Shown: piece by piece, positions 33,723 through 42,697 of the stretch
Numbering within the stretch: position 1 is the first letter of the stretch
How the letters are laid out: every line of letters starts with the position of its first letter
Source of the DNA: Micromonospora nigra
GTDB lineage: Bacteria; Actinomycetota; Actinomycetes; Mycobacteriales; Micromonosporaceae
Assembly: GCF_900091585.1 (NCBI RefSeq)
Contig: NZ_FMHT01000003.1
Location: forward strand, 3,711,501-3,775,500
Direction: 5' to 3'
DNA: 64,000 nt
Made by a program: the position numbers and the translations under genes
Notes under the pieces: generated by a model
Databases searched by the model: none
What the model was told of the DNA's origin: nothing
What the model saw: the letters and a program-made list of their open reading frames with translations, nothing else

Positions 33723-34501
33723 CACTCCTGCTCGACCTTCTCGACCAACACCGAACCTTCACCACCGACCAGCTCGTCGACCTCGCCTTCGGGTCGGTCG
33801 GCCGTGCCCGCAACCGCCTCAACACCCTCCACGATCGAGACATCCTCGACCGGTTCCGCCACTACCAGCGGCCCGGCTCGCAATCGTGGAGGTGGACCCT
33901 CGGCCCGGTCGGCGCGGCCCTCATCGCTGCCGGACGAGACGAGACGCTGCCCCGTCCGGCCGTTGTGCGCGACGCCACCGCACGGCTGGCCATGTCTCCG
34001 ACACTGGCGCACCTGCTCACGGTGAACGGGTTCTTCGTCGCGCTCACGGCTCATGCCCGTACGCACCCCGGGGCGCGGTTGGTGCGGTGGTGGAACGAGG
34101 CACGCTGTCGGGAGGCGTGCGGCAACCTGGTCCGCCCGGACGGACACGGCGTGTGGGCCGACAACGGGCGTGCGGTGCCGTTCTGGGTCGAGGCCGACCT
34201 CGGCACCGAAACCCTTGCCCGGGTGGCGGGCAAGCTGACCAGCTACGCCGCACTACCGCCCCGCCGCGCGTACCCGGTGCTGTTCTGGCTACCCACCACC
34301 GCCCGCGAGACTAACCTGCACACCCACCTCCAGCGGTCAGTGGTGCCGGACGGGCTGGCCGTGGCCACCGCCGCCGCCGACCACGCCGCCGCGTCCGGCG
34401 GCCCGGCGGGGCCGGTCTGGCGCATCGTGGGGCACCCCGACCGGGTGCGTCTGGCCGACCTACCGACACCGACCGGGGGCGGCGCGTCGTGGGACGGGTA
34501 G
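33723..34501 (+). pseudogene. replication-relaxation family protein lacking its 5' end
   Basis: In frame 2 the sequence reads LLDLLDQHRTFTTDQLVDLA, FGSVGRARNRLNTLHDR, SWRWTLGPVGAALIAAGRD and LAMSPTLAHLLTVNGFFVAL, then LVRWWNEARCREACG and WFLP-type strands to the stop at 34501. This is the winged-helix plus nuclease-like layout of replication-relaxation proteins of actinomycete plasmids and ICEs. The first start in this frame is GTG 33965, inside the domain, because the true 5' end has been replaced by the coiled-coil fragment. Probably inactive unless restarted. Confidence 0.72.
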
Positions 34502-35529
34502 CCCTGTGGGTCGCGACCGGGGCAGCCGTCGCGCTGCTGCTGCTCACCTCCGCTACCGCCGGTGTCGTCTCATCCGTGTTCGAGGGCGGCGGAGGCGGGG
34601 GTAGCTGCGCCGGGGCGGTCACTGCACCGGGCGCAACCCCGGCGGGGTTGTCGGCGGAACAGGCCCGGTACGCCTCGGTGATCGTGACCGTGGGTGAGCG
34701 GATGCGGGTACCTGTGCGCGGGTGGGTGATCGCCGTGGCGACCGCCCTCCAGGAATCCTCGCTGATCAACCACGGGCACCTCGGCCCGAACAACGATCAT
34801 GACTCGTTGGGACTGTTCCAACAGCGACCGTCGCAAGGATGGGGCACCCCGGAACAGATCATGAACCCCGAGTACGCCGCCGCCACCTTCTACGAGCGTC
34901 TCCTCGCCGTGCCGGGGTGGGAACGGCTACCGCTCACCGACGCGGCACAGAAGGTGCAACGGTCGGCGTACCCGGACGCCTACGCCAAACACGAGACACG
35001 AGCAACCGAGATCGTCGCCGCGTACACCGGCGGCACGCTGCCCGTGTGCGACGGTGCGCCGATCAGTGCCTCCGGGTGGACCCGCCCCGTGCCGGGAACG
35101 GCCGGTTCCGGCTTCCGCACGGCCGACCGGCCCGGCCACGACGGGGTCGACATCATGGCCCCGAAAGGCACCGTCATCCGTGCCGCGTCCGGTGGCGTCG
35201 TGGTGCGCGTCCGGTGCATCGTCGGCGGCGAGTCGTGGGAACCCACCGGCGGCCCGATGCCATGCGACAGCGACGGCTACCTCGGGCTCGGCGGGTGCGG
35301 CTGGTACGCCGACATCCGACACTCTGGCGACATCACTTCGCGCTATTGCCACATGGTCAGGCAACCCACGGTAACGGTCGGTCAAACGGTGATCGCCGGA
35401 CAACCGATAGGCCACGTCGGAAGCTCCGGAAACTCCTCCGGCCCGCATTTGCACTACGAGATCCACGAAGGCGGCAGCAGTCCTGTTGACCCGGTGCCGT
35501 TCATGCGCCAAAGAGGCGTACCGCTGTAA
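34489..35529 (+). CDS. membrane-anchored lysozyme-like/M23 cell-wall hydrolase
   Basis: A 346-aa protein with one N-terminal membrane anchor (VALWVATGAAVALLLLTSAT). Next comes a lysozyme-like transglycosylase domain (VIAVATALQESSLINHGHLG with the catalytic Glu, DSLGLFQQRPSQGWGTPEQI) and a C-terminal M23 LytM domain (GHDGVDIMAPKGTVIRAASG, HLHYEIHEGG: His and Asp zinc ligands and HxH). Such two-domain hydrolases open peptidoglycan for conjugation or phage-like transfer. It overlaps the previous gene by 13 bases. It is complete. Confidence 0.9.
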   Translation: MGRVALWVATGAAVALLLLTSATAGVVSSVFEGGGGGGSCAGAVTAPGATPAGLSAEQARYASVIVTVGERMRVPVRGWVIAVATALQESSLINHGHLGPNNDHDSLGLFQQRPSQGWGTPEQIMNPEYAAATFYERLLAVPGWERLPLTDAAQKVQRSAYPDAYAKHETRATEIVAAYTGGTLPVCDGAPISASGWTRPVPGTAGSGFRTADRPGHDGVDIMAPKGTVIRAASGGVVVRVRCIVGGESWEPTGGPMPCDSDGYLGLGGCGWYADIRHSGDITSRYCHMVRQPTVTVGQTVIAGQPIGHVGSSGNSSGPHLHYEIHEGGSSPVDPVPFMRQRGVPL

Positions 35530-35956
35530 AGCCGTGAAGTGATTTCCCGCACAATCTGAATGCGCTTACGTGAGGGCGTGGTGCTGCCGCGTGTCTGCCC
35601 TACCGGAGGAGCGGCGCCGTCGTAGACGCCCCGAAAACGGCATCCCGTAGGGCGGCGCGTGCGGCTCATGCCGCACCGACCCTAGGTGGGGTAGGGAGGT
35701 GTGCGGAACGTGGCGCAGCGTCGAATGTGGGCCGTTAAACGGCCTGTCATGTGGCGATAGGTTTTCTGAAAGGAGGGCCCCGGAGGGTGTGGTGTCGCCC
35801 CGGTAAAGAGTCTTGGGCGGCGGGGTTGACAACCATCGGGCATCGAGCGTCCATGGACGTGGGCAACAAAAACCGCCCGGCGGAACCGCAAACAATGCGC
35901 ATCATGCGTACGCGGAATCGCTATTCGTCGACCCCATTTTGTGGAGGTGTATTGCC
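35530..35956 (+). other. 427-bp leader region with hairpins
   Basis: No gene seen. Two strong hairpins: GTGCGGC-TCAT-GCCGCAC (35659-35676) and GGCCGT-TAA-ACGGCC (35730-35744). A TTGACA-like box is at 35825-35830. GGAGG at 35943-35947 serves the next gene. The hairpins may be a terminator and a regulatory leader for the long operon starting at 35957. Confidence 0.45.
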
Positions 35957-37180
35957 ATGACCGCAAACATCGTTCTCACCCCCGGCACCGACGAGGCCCG
36001 GTCCGCCGTCGCCGAGGCCCTGCGCGACCACCCCGGCGTCACCGCCCGCAAGCTGGCCGGAACGGCGAACCTGCCGCTACCGGTCGTCACCGAGGCACTC
36101 ACCGCCATGGAAACCGCCGGGACCGCCACCCGCACCCCCGACCCCGCCAAGGGCAACCGCAAGAGCGCCGACACCTGGCAGACCACCACCGCCGACCCGA
36201 GCGCCAACGACGAGCCGACGCCCACCGGCGACACCCTGGCCACCGGCCCGGCGACGGGCACCGCCGACGAGGAGGCCCCCACGGACGCGACGCCGGACGC
36301 GGCCGACGAGCCCACCGCCGACAACGACGGCCTGGCCACCGCCGACGAGCCAACGGCCGAAGACGCCCCGCCGACCGACCCGACGCCGGACACGGCCGAT
36401 GACGAGGCCGGCACGGACACGACGCCGGACACGGCCGACGAGGCACCCCTGCCCGAGGCCCCGGTGTCCGGTACCCCCGTGTCCGGGGCACCGGTCGGCC
36501 CGCGTCAGCCCGACCTCAAAGTTTTGATCATGGCGGGTGTGTTGGGTGGGCACCCGGACGGCATCACCGCCGACGCGGCGATCGGGGAGAGCGGCCTGTC
36601 GGTGGCGATGGGTGACACGATCCTCGCCGCGATGGAGGTTGCCGGGGCCGCGCGCCGCCTGCCGGTTGACGACGACGGTAACGAGTTGTGGCTGATCGGA
36701 AACGGTGACCTCGCCACGGTGGACCTGGCCAACGCCCCGACGCACTCCACGTGCCCCACGTGCGGTCACACCCGCAAGATCCGCCGTCCCTCGGCCCGGC
36801 GCACCACCGGCACCGGCCGCACGACCGGCGAGATCAACAGCGACGGGTCGATGAAGCTGGCTAAGAACGAGTTGCGGCACCGGGTCGAGGCGTTCATGCG
36901 TGACCTCGGCACCGGCCACGACGTGACCCCCGGCACCGTCGCCCGTGAGATCGGCGGACGCAGCCCCGGCGCGGTCCGCAACGCCATGGAGAAGCTGACC
37001 GGGTTCGGGGTGCTGATCCTGACCCGTGAAGCCCCGGAAACCTACGCCCTCGCCGACAACCCGCCCGCCCCGACCGCCGAGGTCCGCGCGTTCATGGCCT
37101 CGCCGCAGACCGACACCACCCCACCCGCCGACGACGAGGCCGGCACCGATGAGGCCGCCGCCGCGCCGGTAGCGGCCTGA
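35957..37180 (+). CDS. winged-helix DNA-binding protein of mobile element
   Basis: A 407-aa protein. N-terminal winged-helix-like segment (HPGVTARKLAGTANLPLPVV), a long Asp/Thr/Pro/Ala-rich linker (about 60-170), a second helical domain (VLGGHPDGITADAAIGESGL), a zinc-ribbon half CPTCGH near 258, and a C-terminal winged helix (VTPGTVAREIGGRSPGAVRN). GGAGG upstream of ATG 35957 decides the start. This type is found next to DUF932 genes in actinomycete integrative elements. A role in replication or gene control is inferred; exact function unknown. Confidence 0.72.
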   Translation: MTANIVLTPGTDEARSAVAEALRDHPGVTARKLAGTANLPLPVVTEALTAMETAGTATRTPDPAKGNRKSADTWQTTTADPSANDEPTPTGDTLATGPATGTADEEAPTDATPDAADEPTADNDGLATADEPTAEDAPPTDPTPDTADDEAGTDTTPDTADEAPLPEAPVSGTPVSGAPVGPRQPDLKVLIMAGVLGGHPDGITADAAIGESGLSVAMGDTILAAMEVAGAARRLPVDDDGNELWLIGNGDLATVDLANAPTHSTCPTCGHTRKIRRPSARRTTGTGRTTGEINSDGSMKLAKNELRHRVEAFMRDLGTGHDVTPGTVAREIGGRSPGAVRNAMEKLTGFGVLILTREAPETYALADNPPAPTAEVRAFMASPQTDTTPPADDEAGTDEAAAAPVAA

Positions 37181-37263
37181 CCGACCGCCCCGCCGGGGCC
37201 GGGCACCATGCCCGGCCCCGGCACCCGTATGCCCACCCACCAGCGCCACGGAAGGAACAGGCG

Positions 37264-37533
37264 ATGACCACCTCCCACGACTACCTCAACCACCACCGCG
37301 CCGCCCATGGCCCGACGCACGCGCCGGGGTCGCTGCGCTGCCCCGAATGCGGGGAACCCGCCAGGACCATGCCGCCGCGTGACTGGCCCCTCGACGGGTT
37401 CGCCCCGCGCCCGGCCACGTCCCACCACGACGGCACCCCGCTATGCCCGGTGCCCGGCCCGAACGGCTCGCAACCGTCGGATCCGATCGGCGCTCCGGCA
37501 CGTCTGACCACCCGTGCGGCTGGTGACTCGTGA
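37264..37533 (+). CDS. small zinc-ribbon-like protein
   Basis: An 89-aa protein with GGAAGGAAC before the ATG. It starts MTTSHDYLNHHRAAHGPTHA and has a CPECGE knuckle (26-31), with a single C further on (PLCPVPG). No family assigned. It overlaps the next gene by four bases (GTGA), part of the element operon. Confidence 0.65.
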   Translation: MTTSHDYLNHHRAAHGPTHAPGSLRCPECGEPARTMPPRDWPLDGFAPRPATSHHDGTPLCPVPGPNGSQPSDPIGAPARLTTRAAGDS

Positions 37534-38099
37534 CCGGCCCATCGGCCACCGGCCCGGCTGCCAACGGGCCCGACATCCCACCCTCGCTGGCCGCGCGTCC
37601 TCACGACGCGCGGCGCGGCCTACCCATCCCGCCGGTCAACATCCACCCCAACCCTGGCGGCGGGTCGCACGTGGACTTCACCACGATCAACACCACCGCC
37701 TCGACCCGCCTCGCTGTCGAACGGAGGTGCTCGCTGTGCGGTGAGCCGATGGGCTATTGGGTGGCGTTCCTCGGCGGTCCGAGGGCCGCCGAGCTGATGC
37801 GTTACGCGGACCCGCCGGGGCACCCCGAGTGCATGACCGCCGCCCTGTCGCTGTGCCCGCACCTCGCGCTCGGTCGGCACCGCCGCGCCCGCGCCGACCG
37901 ACCCGGGGCGGGCATCATCCCGCCGGGGTCGCACGGTGACAAACCCGACCGGTACCTGTTGGGCGTCACCCGCACCTACCGAACCCGGTTCATCCCCGAA
38001 CACGGGTTCACCGTGTACCTACCGGCCCCGTTCACAACCGTCCGCGCGTACCTGTACGGGCCGGACGGGCGGCTACACCCGGCCACCGACACCCGGTAG
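37530..38099 (+). CDS. hypothetical zinc-binding protein
   Basis: A 189-aa protein. The central part has RRCSLCGEPMGYWVAFLGGP and PGHPECMTAALSLCPHLALG, giving a C-x2-C...H-x-x-C...C-x-H cluster likely to bind zinc. The end is YRTRFIPEHGFTVYLPAPFT. This arrangement recurs in actinomycete phage and ICE cargo and has no known function. The start GTG overlaps the previous stop, so it is coupled. Confidence 0.68.
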   Translation: MTGPSATGPAANGPDIPPSLAARPHDARRGLPIPPVNIHPNPGGGSHVDFTTINTTASTRLAVERRCSLCGEPMGYWVAFLGGPRAAELMRYADPPGHPECMTAALSLCPHLALGRHRRARADRPGAGIIPPGSHGDKPDRYLLGVTRTYRTRFIPEHGFTVYLPAPFTTVRAYLYGPDGRLHPATDTR

Positions 38100-38273
38100 G
38101 CCGCGCCCGGCGGCGGCCGTCAGATTCGCCGCAGAAACCTCCATCGACTCGAACCGATCGTCTTGATCGGCGGATAGAGGTAGGAAACATTGTTTGTGGC
38201 GGCACGGTCAGGGTTGGAATCCCCTGACCGTCCCGCCCAACCGAACACCACACGACCGGGAAGGGGTGCCACC

Positions 38274-39260
38274 GTGGCACACGAACTGGAAACCCTCGCC
38301 AACGGCCAGACGGCCTTCGCCTCCGCACGGTTGACCGCCTGGCACCAACTCGGCACCGTCACCGACGCCTGCATGACCGCACAGGAGGTCATGAGCAAGG
38401 CGTGGCTCGGGGGCTGGGAGGTCCGCAAGATCGCCCTTCAGGGCATCGAGGTTACCGAGCGGGGGGTGACGAAGGTTGACTGCCCCGACAAGTACATGAC
38501 CGTCCGCACCAACCCGGCCACGGGCGAGACCGAGTACCTCGGCGTGGTCGGCGAGGACTACAGCGTGGTCCAGAACGAGCAGGTCGCCGAGACCCTCAAC
38601 CTATTGGTCGACGCCTCCGGCGCGCACTTCGAGACCGCAGGCTCCATGCGTAAGGGCCGGTCGGTGTTCGTCACCATGAAGCTGCCCACCGCGATGCGCA
38701 TTGCCGGGGTGGACGACATGGACCTGTACCTCGCGGCCACCACCTCGCACGACGGCACCGCCGCGCTTCGCCTCGACGCGACCCCGGTGCGGATCGTGTG
38801 CGCGAACACCCAGGCCCTCGCCTATCAGCGGTCGCGTAGCTCGTACACGTTCCGGCACACCTCGAACGTGACCAGCAAGATCGCCGAGGCGCGGCAGGCC
38901 CTCGGCCTGATGTGGAAGGCGTTCCACGACTTCGAGACCGAAGCCGAGAAGATGATCAACGAGTCGTTGACCATGGGCGAGTTCGAGAAGATCGTCGCCC
39001 AGGTGTGGCCCCTCGCGGACGACGCCTCCGACACCGCGAAGAACAACGCGAAGCAGCGCACGAACACGTTGCGATACCTGATCCGAGACGCGGACACGCA
39101 GAAGGCGATCAAGGGCACCCGGTGGGCCGGCTACCAGGCCATCACCGAGTACGTGGACCACTTCGCCCCCGCCAAGACCGACCTCGCCCGCGCCTCGCGG
39201 GCGCTGACCGGTGCCGGTGCGGACCTGAAGGCCCGCGCGTTCGAGTTGCTGGCGGTCTGA
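38274..39260 (+). CDS. DUF932 (phage/plasmid-like TIGR03299) protein
   Basis: A 328-aa protein of the DUF932 family common on phages and plasmids. Landmarks: AHELETLANGQTAFASARLT, WHQLGTVTDACMTAQEVMSK, GEDYSVVQNEQVAETLNLLV, FVTMKLPTAM, TPVRIVCANTQALAYQ, TFRHTSNVTSKIAEARQALG. The GTG start at 38274 has AAGGGG suitably placed; an upstream in-frame start is less likely. Function uncertain; proposed links to plasmid maintenance or anti-defence are not established. Confidence 0.88.
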   Translation: MAHELETLANGQTAFASARLTAWHQLGTVTDACMTAQEVMSKAWLGGWEVRKIALQGIEVTERGVTKVDCPDKYMTVRTNPATGETEYLGVVGEDYSVVQNEQVAETLNLLVDASGAHFETAGSMRKGRSVFVTMKLPTAMRIAGVDDMDLYLAATTSHDGTAALRLDATPVRIVCANTQALAYQRSRSSYTFRHTSNVTSKIAEARQALGLMWKAFHDFETEAEKMINESLTMGEFEKIVAQVWPLADDASDTAKNNAKQRTNTLRYLIRDADTQKAIKGTRWAGYQAITEYVDHFAPAKTDLARASRALTGAGADLKARAFELLAV

Positions 39261-39261
39261 G

Positions 39262-39885
39262 ATGCGCTGGCCATGGTTCCGACGCCGGAAGAAGAGGAAC
39301 AAGCCCGGCCCTGTCACCGGGGCGCACCACGCCACCGGCACGGCGAAAGTCCGTACCGAGCCGGTCGTCGCGCCACCGCCCGCCTCGGTGCCCACCGACT
39401 CGGCCGTGATCGCGCTGGCCAACGATGTGTGTGCCCAGTTCGCGCGGGCTGAGGTCGCTCGCGCGTTGGCCGGACACTCCACCAGTCACGCCGAACACGC
39501 CACCCTGACTGAACGCGCCGCCCGATTCGACGCACTCGTTGACGAGCGTTGGCGGGAGCTGGTCAAGGCGATCCGCGCGGGACTGCCCCGCGCGGCGCAG
39601 GTCGAGCGGTTCATGCCGGTCCGACCGCTGACCAACGGTCACGTCGAGCTGCACGTGCACGACACCTCGGCCCGCCGCCTCGTCGTGCTGCTCACCGGCG
39701 CGCAGGCCCTCGCCGTGGGCGCGCACCTGACCGCGTACGGGGCAACCAGCCTCGACCGCATCGGGCAAAAGCTCGACCCCGGTCTGCCGCACGTGAAGGC
39801 CGCCCCGCCGTTCGTCCCGCCCGGAGTCGCCGCTCAACCGGCCACCCCGGACGGTTCCGCCGGTCAACCGCTCGCCTGGTCCTGA
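39262..39885 (+). CDS. hypothetical protein of integrative element
   Basis: A 207-aa protein. The N-terminus is very basic (RWPWFRRRKKRNK); the middle is helical (DSAVIALANDVCAQFARAEV, ARFDALVDERWRELVKAIRA) and the last part has ELHVHDTSARRLVVLLTGAQ. Ends in a Pro-rich tail. Starts one base after the DUF932 stop, so coupled to it. No family recognised. Confidence 0.65.
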   Translation: MRWPWFRRRKKRNKPGPVTGAHHATGTAKVRTEPVVAPPPASVPTDSAVIALANDVCAQFARAEVARALAGHSTSHAEHATLTERAARFDALVDERWRELVKAIRAGLPRAAQVERFMPVRPLTNGHVELHVHDTSARRLVVLLTGAQALAVGAHLTAYGATSLDRIGQKLDPGLPHVKAAPPFVPPGVAAQPATPDGSAGQPLAWS

Positions 39886-39976
39886 CCGTTGCCGGTGTGC
39901 CGCGCGGCCAGGGTCCACCCCCACGGGCCGCGCGGCACACCACCCGACATCCCCTCTGACTCACCACGGAGTACCG

Positions 39977-40396
39977 ATGTACCGATCCATGGAGTACGGC
40001 GACACCGCGCGAGTGATCAAGCCGGCCGACCCGGTCGAGTACCGCCTCGGCACCGTCATCGACGTCCGCTATTCCACCCCGCACACCACCTACGCCCGCC
40101 GCTACACCCTTCGATTCCCCAACGGCGACGAGCGCACCTACCCAGCCGCGCACGTCAAGCGAGCCACCCGGGCCGACGACCGCGCCGCCCTGGAGGCCGC
40201 GCTCACCACGGCGGCCGAGGCGGTACGCGACGCCTGCCGCATCGCCCACGACTACGACGCCGACCTCAGCACCGGAACCGCGAGCCTGCTGCGGCGGCTG
40301 ATCGACCTCGCGAGCCTGCGCCTCGGACTCACTTTCAACCCCGCCAACCCCACCCGGCCGCAGCTCACCCGCCACCAGGACGGAGGCGACCAGTAA
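39977..40396 (+). CDS. hypothetical protein (139 aa)
   Basis: Begins MYRSMEYGDTARVIKPADP with an SH3-like strand pattern (YRLGTVIDVRYSTP, YTLRFPNGDERTYPAAHVKR), then a helix (ALEAALTTAAEAVRDACRIA). The first half suggests a small beta-barrel. It overlaps the next gene's ATG (TAATG). No known function. Confidence 0.6.
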   Translation: MYRSMEYGDTARVIKPADPVEYRLGTVIDVRYSTPHTTYARRYTLRFPNGDERTYPAAHVKRATRADDRAALEAALTTAAEAVRDACRIAHDYDADLSTGTASLLRRLIDLASLRLGLTFNPANPTRPQLTRHQDGGDQ

Positions 40397-41061
40397 TGCC
40401 ACCGAATTCCCCGCCCCCCGAGGAATCCGCCCGACCTCCCGAAGTGGCAGCGCTCGACGCGAGCACGGGGCCGGTCCCGGAGTCGCTCTACTGCCGCCGC
40501 TGCCGTCGCGCACTCAACGTCCGCTTCAACAACCTGGGCATGGTCGTCGAGTACCTGCACGCGGCCGAGCAGCGCGGCCAACGCAGCGACCACCGCCCCG
40601 AGCCCGTACCCATCACCGAGATCCCCGATCCGATCATCGAGTGCGACTTCTGCTCCGCACCTGAGGCCGCCTGGATCTACCGGTGCGCCAACCAGATCAC
40701 CGACGCCCGCCGAGTCACCGCACAGGTCATCGCCGTAGGCGACTACCAGACTCGACACCACGCGGCACGGGTACGCCGCACCGACACCGAGCATGCCTTC
40801 ACCCAGGCGTGGGGCGAAGGCTGGTCGGCGTGCGACGGCTGCGCCGACTTCATCGAGGGCCGGGACCTTTACGGGCTGATCGGCCGGGTGGTCGAGTCCC
40901 TGCCCGTGAAGCTCACCCGAGGCAAACACCTCATGCGCACTCGGGGCCAGCTCCACGAGCGGTACTCCGAGGTGTTCGACACCCTCGCCCCCGGCCGAGG
41001 CCGGATCGCACCGGGCCACACCCTCGGCATCTGGACCCACCCGGCGGGGGAGGTGCCATGA
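40396..41061 (+). CDS. hypothetical zinc-ribbon protein
   Basis: A 221-aa protein with three Cys pairs: LYCRRCRRALNVRF (about 33-36), IIECDFCSAPEAAWIYRC (about 82-96) and WSACDGCADFIEG (about 143-146). The remainder includes LYGLIGRVVESLPVKLTRG. The pattern suggests zinc ribbons or a rubredoxin-like knuckle. The ATG overlaps the previous stop (TAATG), and its own stop overlaps the next start (ATGA). Function unknown. Confidence 0.65.
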   Translation: MPPNSPPPEESARPPEVAALDASTGPVPESLYCRRCRRALNVRFNNLGMVVEYLHAAEQRGQRSDHRPEPVPITEIPDPIIECDFCSAPEAAWIYRCANQITDARRVTAQVIAVGDYQTRHHAARVRRTDTEHAFTQAWGEGWSACDGCADFIEGRDLYGLIGRVVESLPVKLTRGKHLMRTRGQLHERYSEVFDTLAPGRGRIAPGHTLGIWTHPAGEVP

Positions 41062-41453
41062 CCGACACCACGGGGCGCCACGGGTGGCCCGCCTTCACCC
41101 ATGCGAAGGCCCGCCGCCGGATCGGGCCGGTGTGCGGCGCAGAGGGCGTGCCGTTGAGCCGCGTCACCGAGGACCCACACCTCGTCACCTGCCCGGACTG
41201 CGAGTCGCTGGCCGAGATCGAGGCGCTTCCCGACGACGCGACCGCTGGCGACCCTCGCGTCATCGAGCTGTTGCGGGAGGCGAGAAGCGGCAACTCCCGC
41301 AAGATCGACGGGGTGGTGGTGGACGCGACCACCGCCGCCGCGATCCTGACCGTCTATGACGCGATCAAACCCGCCACCCGCGCGAAACTCGCCGCACTAC
41401 CAATACACCTGATGGCGCAGACAGCGTGGCGGGTGCTGCGTCCCCCGTCGTAA
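41058..41453 (+). CDS. hypothetical protein with C-x2-C motif
   Basis: A 131-aa protein. N-terminus GWPAFTHAKARRRIGPVCGA, then LVTCPDCESLAEIEALPDDA (zinc knuckle), and a helical C-terminus (TTAAAILTVYDAIKPATRAK). GGAGG lies upstream of the ATG, which overlaps the preceding stop. Unknown function. Confidence 0.6.
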   Translation: MTDTTGRHGWPAFTHAKARRRIGPVCGAEGVPLSRVTEDPHLVTCPDCESLAEIEALPDDATAGDPRVIELLREARSGNSRKIDGVVVDATTAAAILTVYDAIKPATRAKLAALPIHLMAQTAWRVLRPPS

Positions 41454-41659
41454 CGAGGCGGGTCGGTGGCCGGCGGGCACACCCGAGGGTGCGTGGAATC
41501 CCCGACCGGCCACCTCGCCCCGCTGCAGGCCAACCTGCGGACCACACGACCGCTCCTGCCCGAGCCAGGCGTACCGCCGATCCTACGACCGCGCGCCCTG
41601 CCCGCCTCGCCTCGACCGCACGGCGCAGGCCACGAAGCACCCGGGGGAGGATGAACGGC

Positions 41660-42316
41660 GTGGCACGACACGTGATCGACGGACGGCCCGCCCTCGACCG
41701 GGCCGGAGTCGCCGCGCACACCGGCGCGGCGTACTCCACGGTCAACCACTGGCACCGCCACCGCGCCCGGTTCGGCTTCCCCGAAGGTTTCCCGCACGAC
41801 GGCCGCGAGTGGTTCTGGCTCGACGACATAGAGGCGTTCCACGCCGCGCACCAGGTCGCGAAGCGGGCCGAGCTGACGAAGGTCGACCGCCGCGGCGACT
41901 CCGACGACCTCATCGGCTCGGGCACGGCGGCGAGGGTCCTCGGCTACGGCTCGTACCGCAACCTGCCCGACACCCTGTACGACCACCCCGACCGAGTCGA
42001 GACGCTGCCGGACGGGCGGGTGCGCCGACTATGGTTCCGGCGCACCGTGTGGGCCGTGGCCGACGCCCGTACGGGCCGCCAGTCCACCGGCCGCACCCCC
42101 GGCACCACCGGTGCCCGCAAACCGCACCCGTACGCCGACGACCCTCGACTTCCCGCCGCCATCGCTCTCCTGACCGAGGCCGACCGCGCCGGGTGCGACC
42201 GACGCGGCCTCGGCGTCGCGCTCGCTCAGCAGCTCAACATCACTGAACGCACGGCGCAGCGACTGCTTGCCGCCGCGTACGCGGCAAGCGGCACCTCTTC
42301 CGGGCAAACAGCCTGA
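41660..42316 (+). CDS. helix-turn-helix protein
   Basis: A 218-aa protein. The first 70 residues look like a MerR/Xis-type DNA-binding fold (LDRAGVAAHTGAAYSTVNHW, FPEGFPHDGREWFWLDDIEA). A second similar segment follows (IGSGTAARVLGYGSYRNLPD). The end has a putative helix-turn-helix (LGVALAQQLNITERTAQRLL). GTG 41660 is preferred: GGGGGAGG is ten bases upstream, whereas ATG 41651 would abut the RBS. Likely a regulator of the element. Confidence 0.65.
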   Translation: MARHVIDGRPALDRAGVAAHTGAAYSTVNHWHRHRARFGFPEGFPHDGREWFWLDDIEAFHAAHQVAKRAELTKVDRRGDSDDLIGSGTAARVLGYGSYRNLPDTLYDHPDRVETLPDGRVRRLWFRRTVWAVADARTGRQSTGRTPGTTGARKPHPYADDPRLPAAIALLTEADRAGCDRRGLGVALAQQLNITERTAQRLLAAAYAASGTSSGQTA

Positions 42317-42377
42317 GTACGGCAGGTGCCGCCGAGTCGGGTCAGCCCGGCCCGGCGGCATCCGCCGTACGAGCGGT

Positions 42378-42545
42378 TCAGTCTTCGTCGTCGTCCTCAG
42401 CGGCAGCCCGAGGCGTCGGAACCTCGAACAGGTAGCGCAGCGCGCCGTTGATGTCGGTGTCTCGACTGTCGGCCGTGCGCTTCAGCACGTCGTACACATC
42501 GTCGGCGACCTGGATCGTACGGAGGCCGGGCGTTGCGTCGGTCAT
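42378..42545 (-). CDS. ribbon-helix-helix protein (55 aa)
   Basis: A 55-aa frame: MTDATPGLRTIQVADDVYDV then LKRTADSRDTDINGALRYLF, and an acidic tail DDDED. The TIQVADDVYDVLK strand-helix fits a CopG/Arc-like ribbon-helix-helix fold. AAGGGA precedes the ATG. It lies tail to tail with the helix-turn-helix gene and divergent from the nuclease-like gene. Roles could be antitoxin, repressor or plasmid partition; none can be chosen. Confidence 0.68.
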   Translation of the reverse strand: MTDATPGLRTIQVADDVYDVLKRTADSRDTDINGALRYLFEVPTPRAAAEDDDED

Positions 42546-42697
42546 GGTGATCCCTTCTGGCAGCGTTCGGCGTGCCCGTTCGGGCAGCCGTGCCTATCCA
42601 CGCTGACCTCGACGACGCGATCAAGACCGCCGCCGGTGCCAGGTCGGGGTGCGGCTGAACGCTCTGTCTAAAAGTGCTAGGCGTAGCATTGGCGCCT

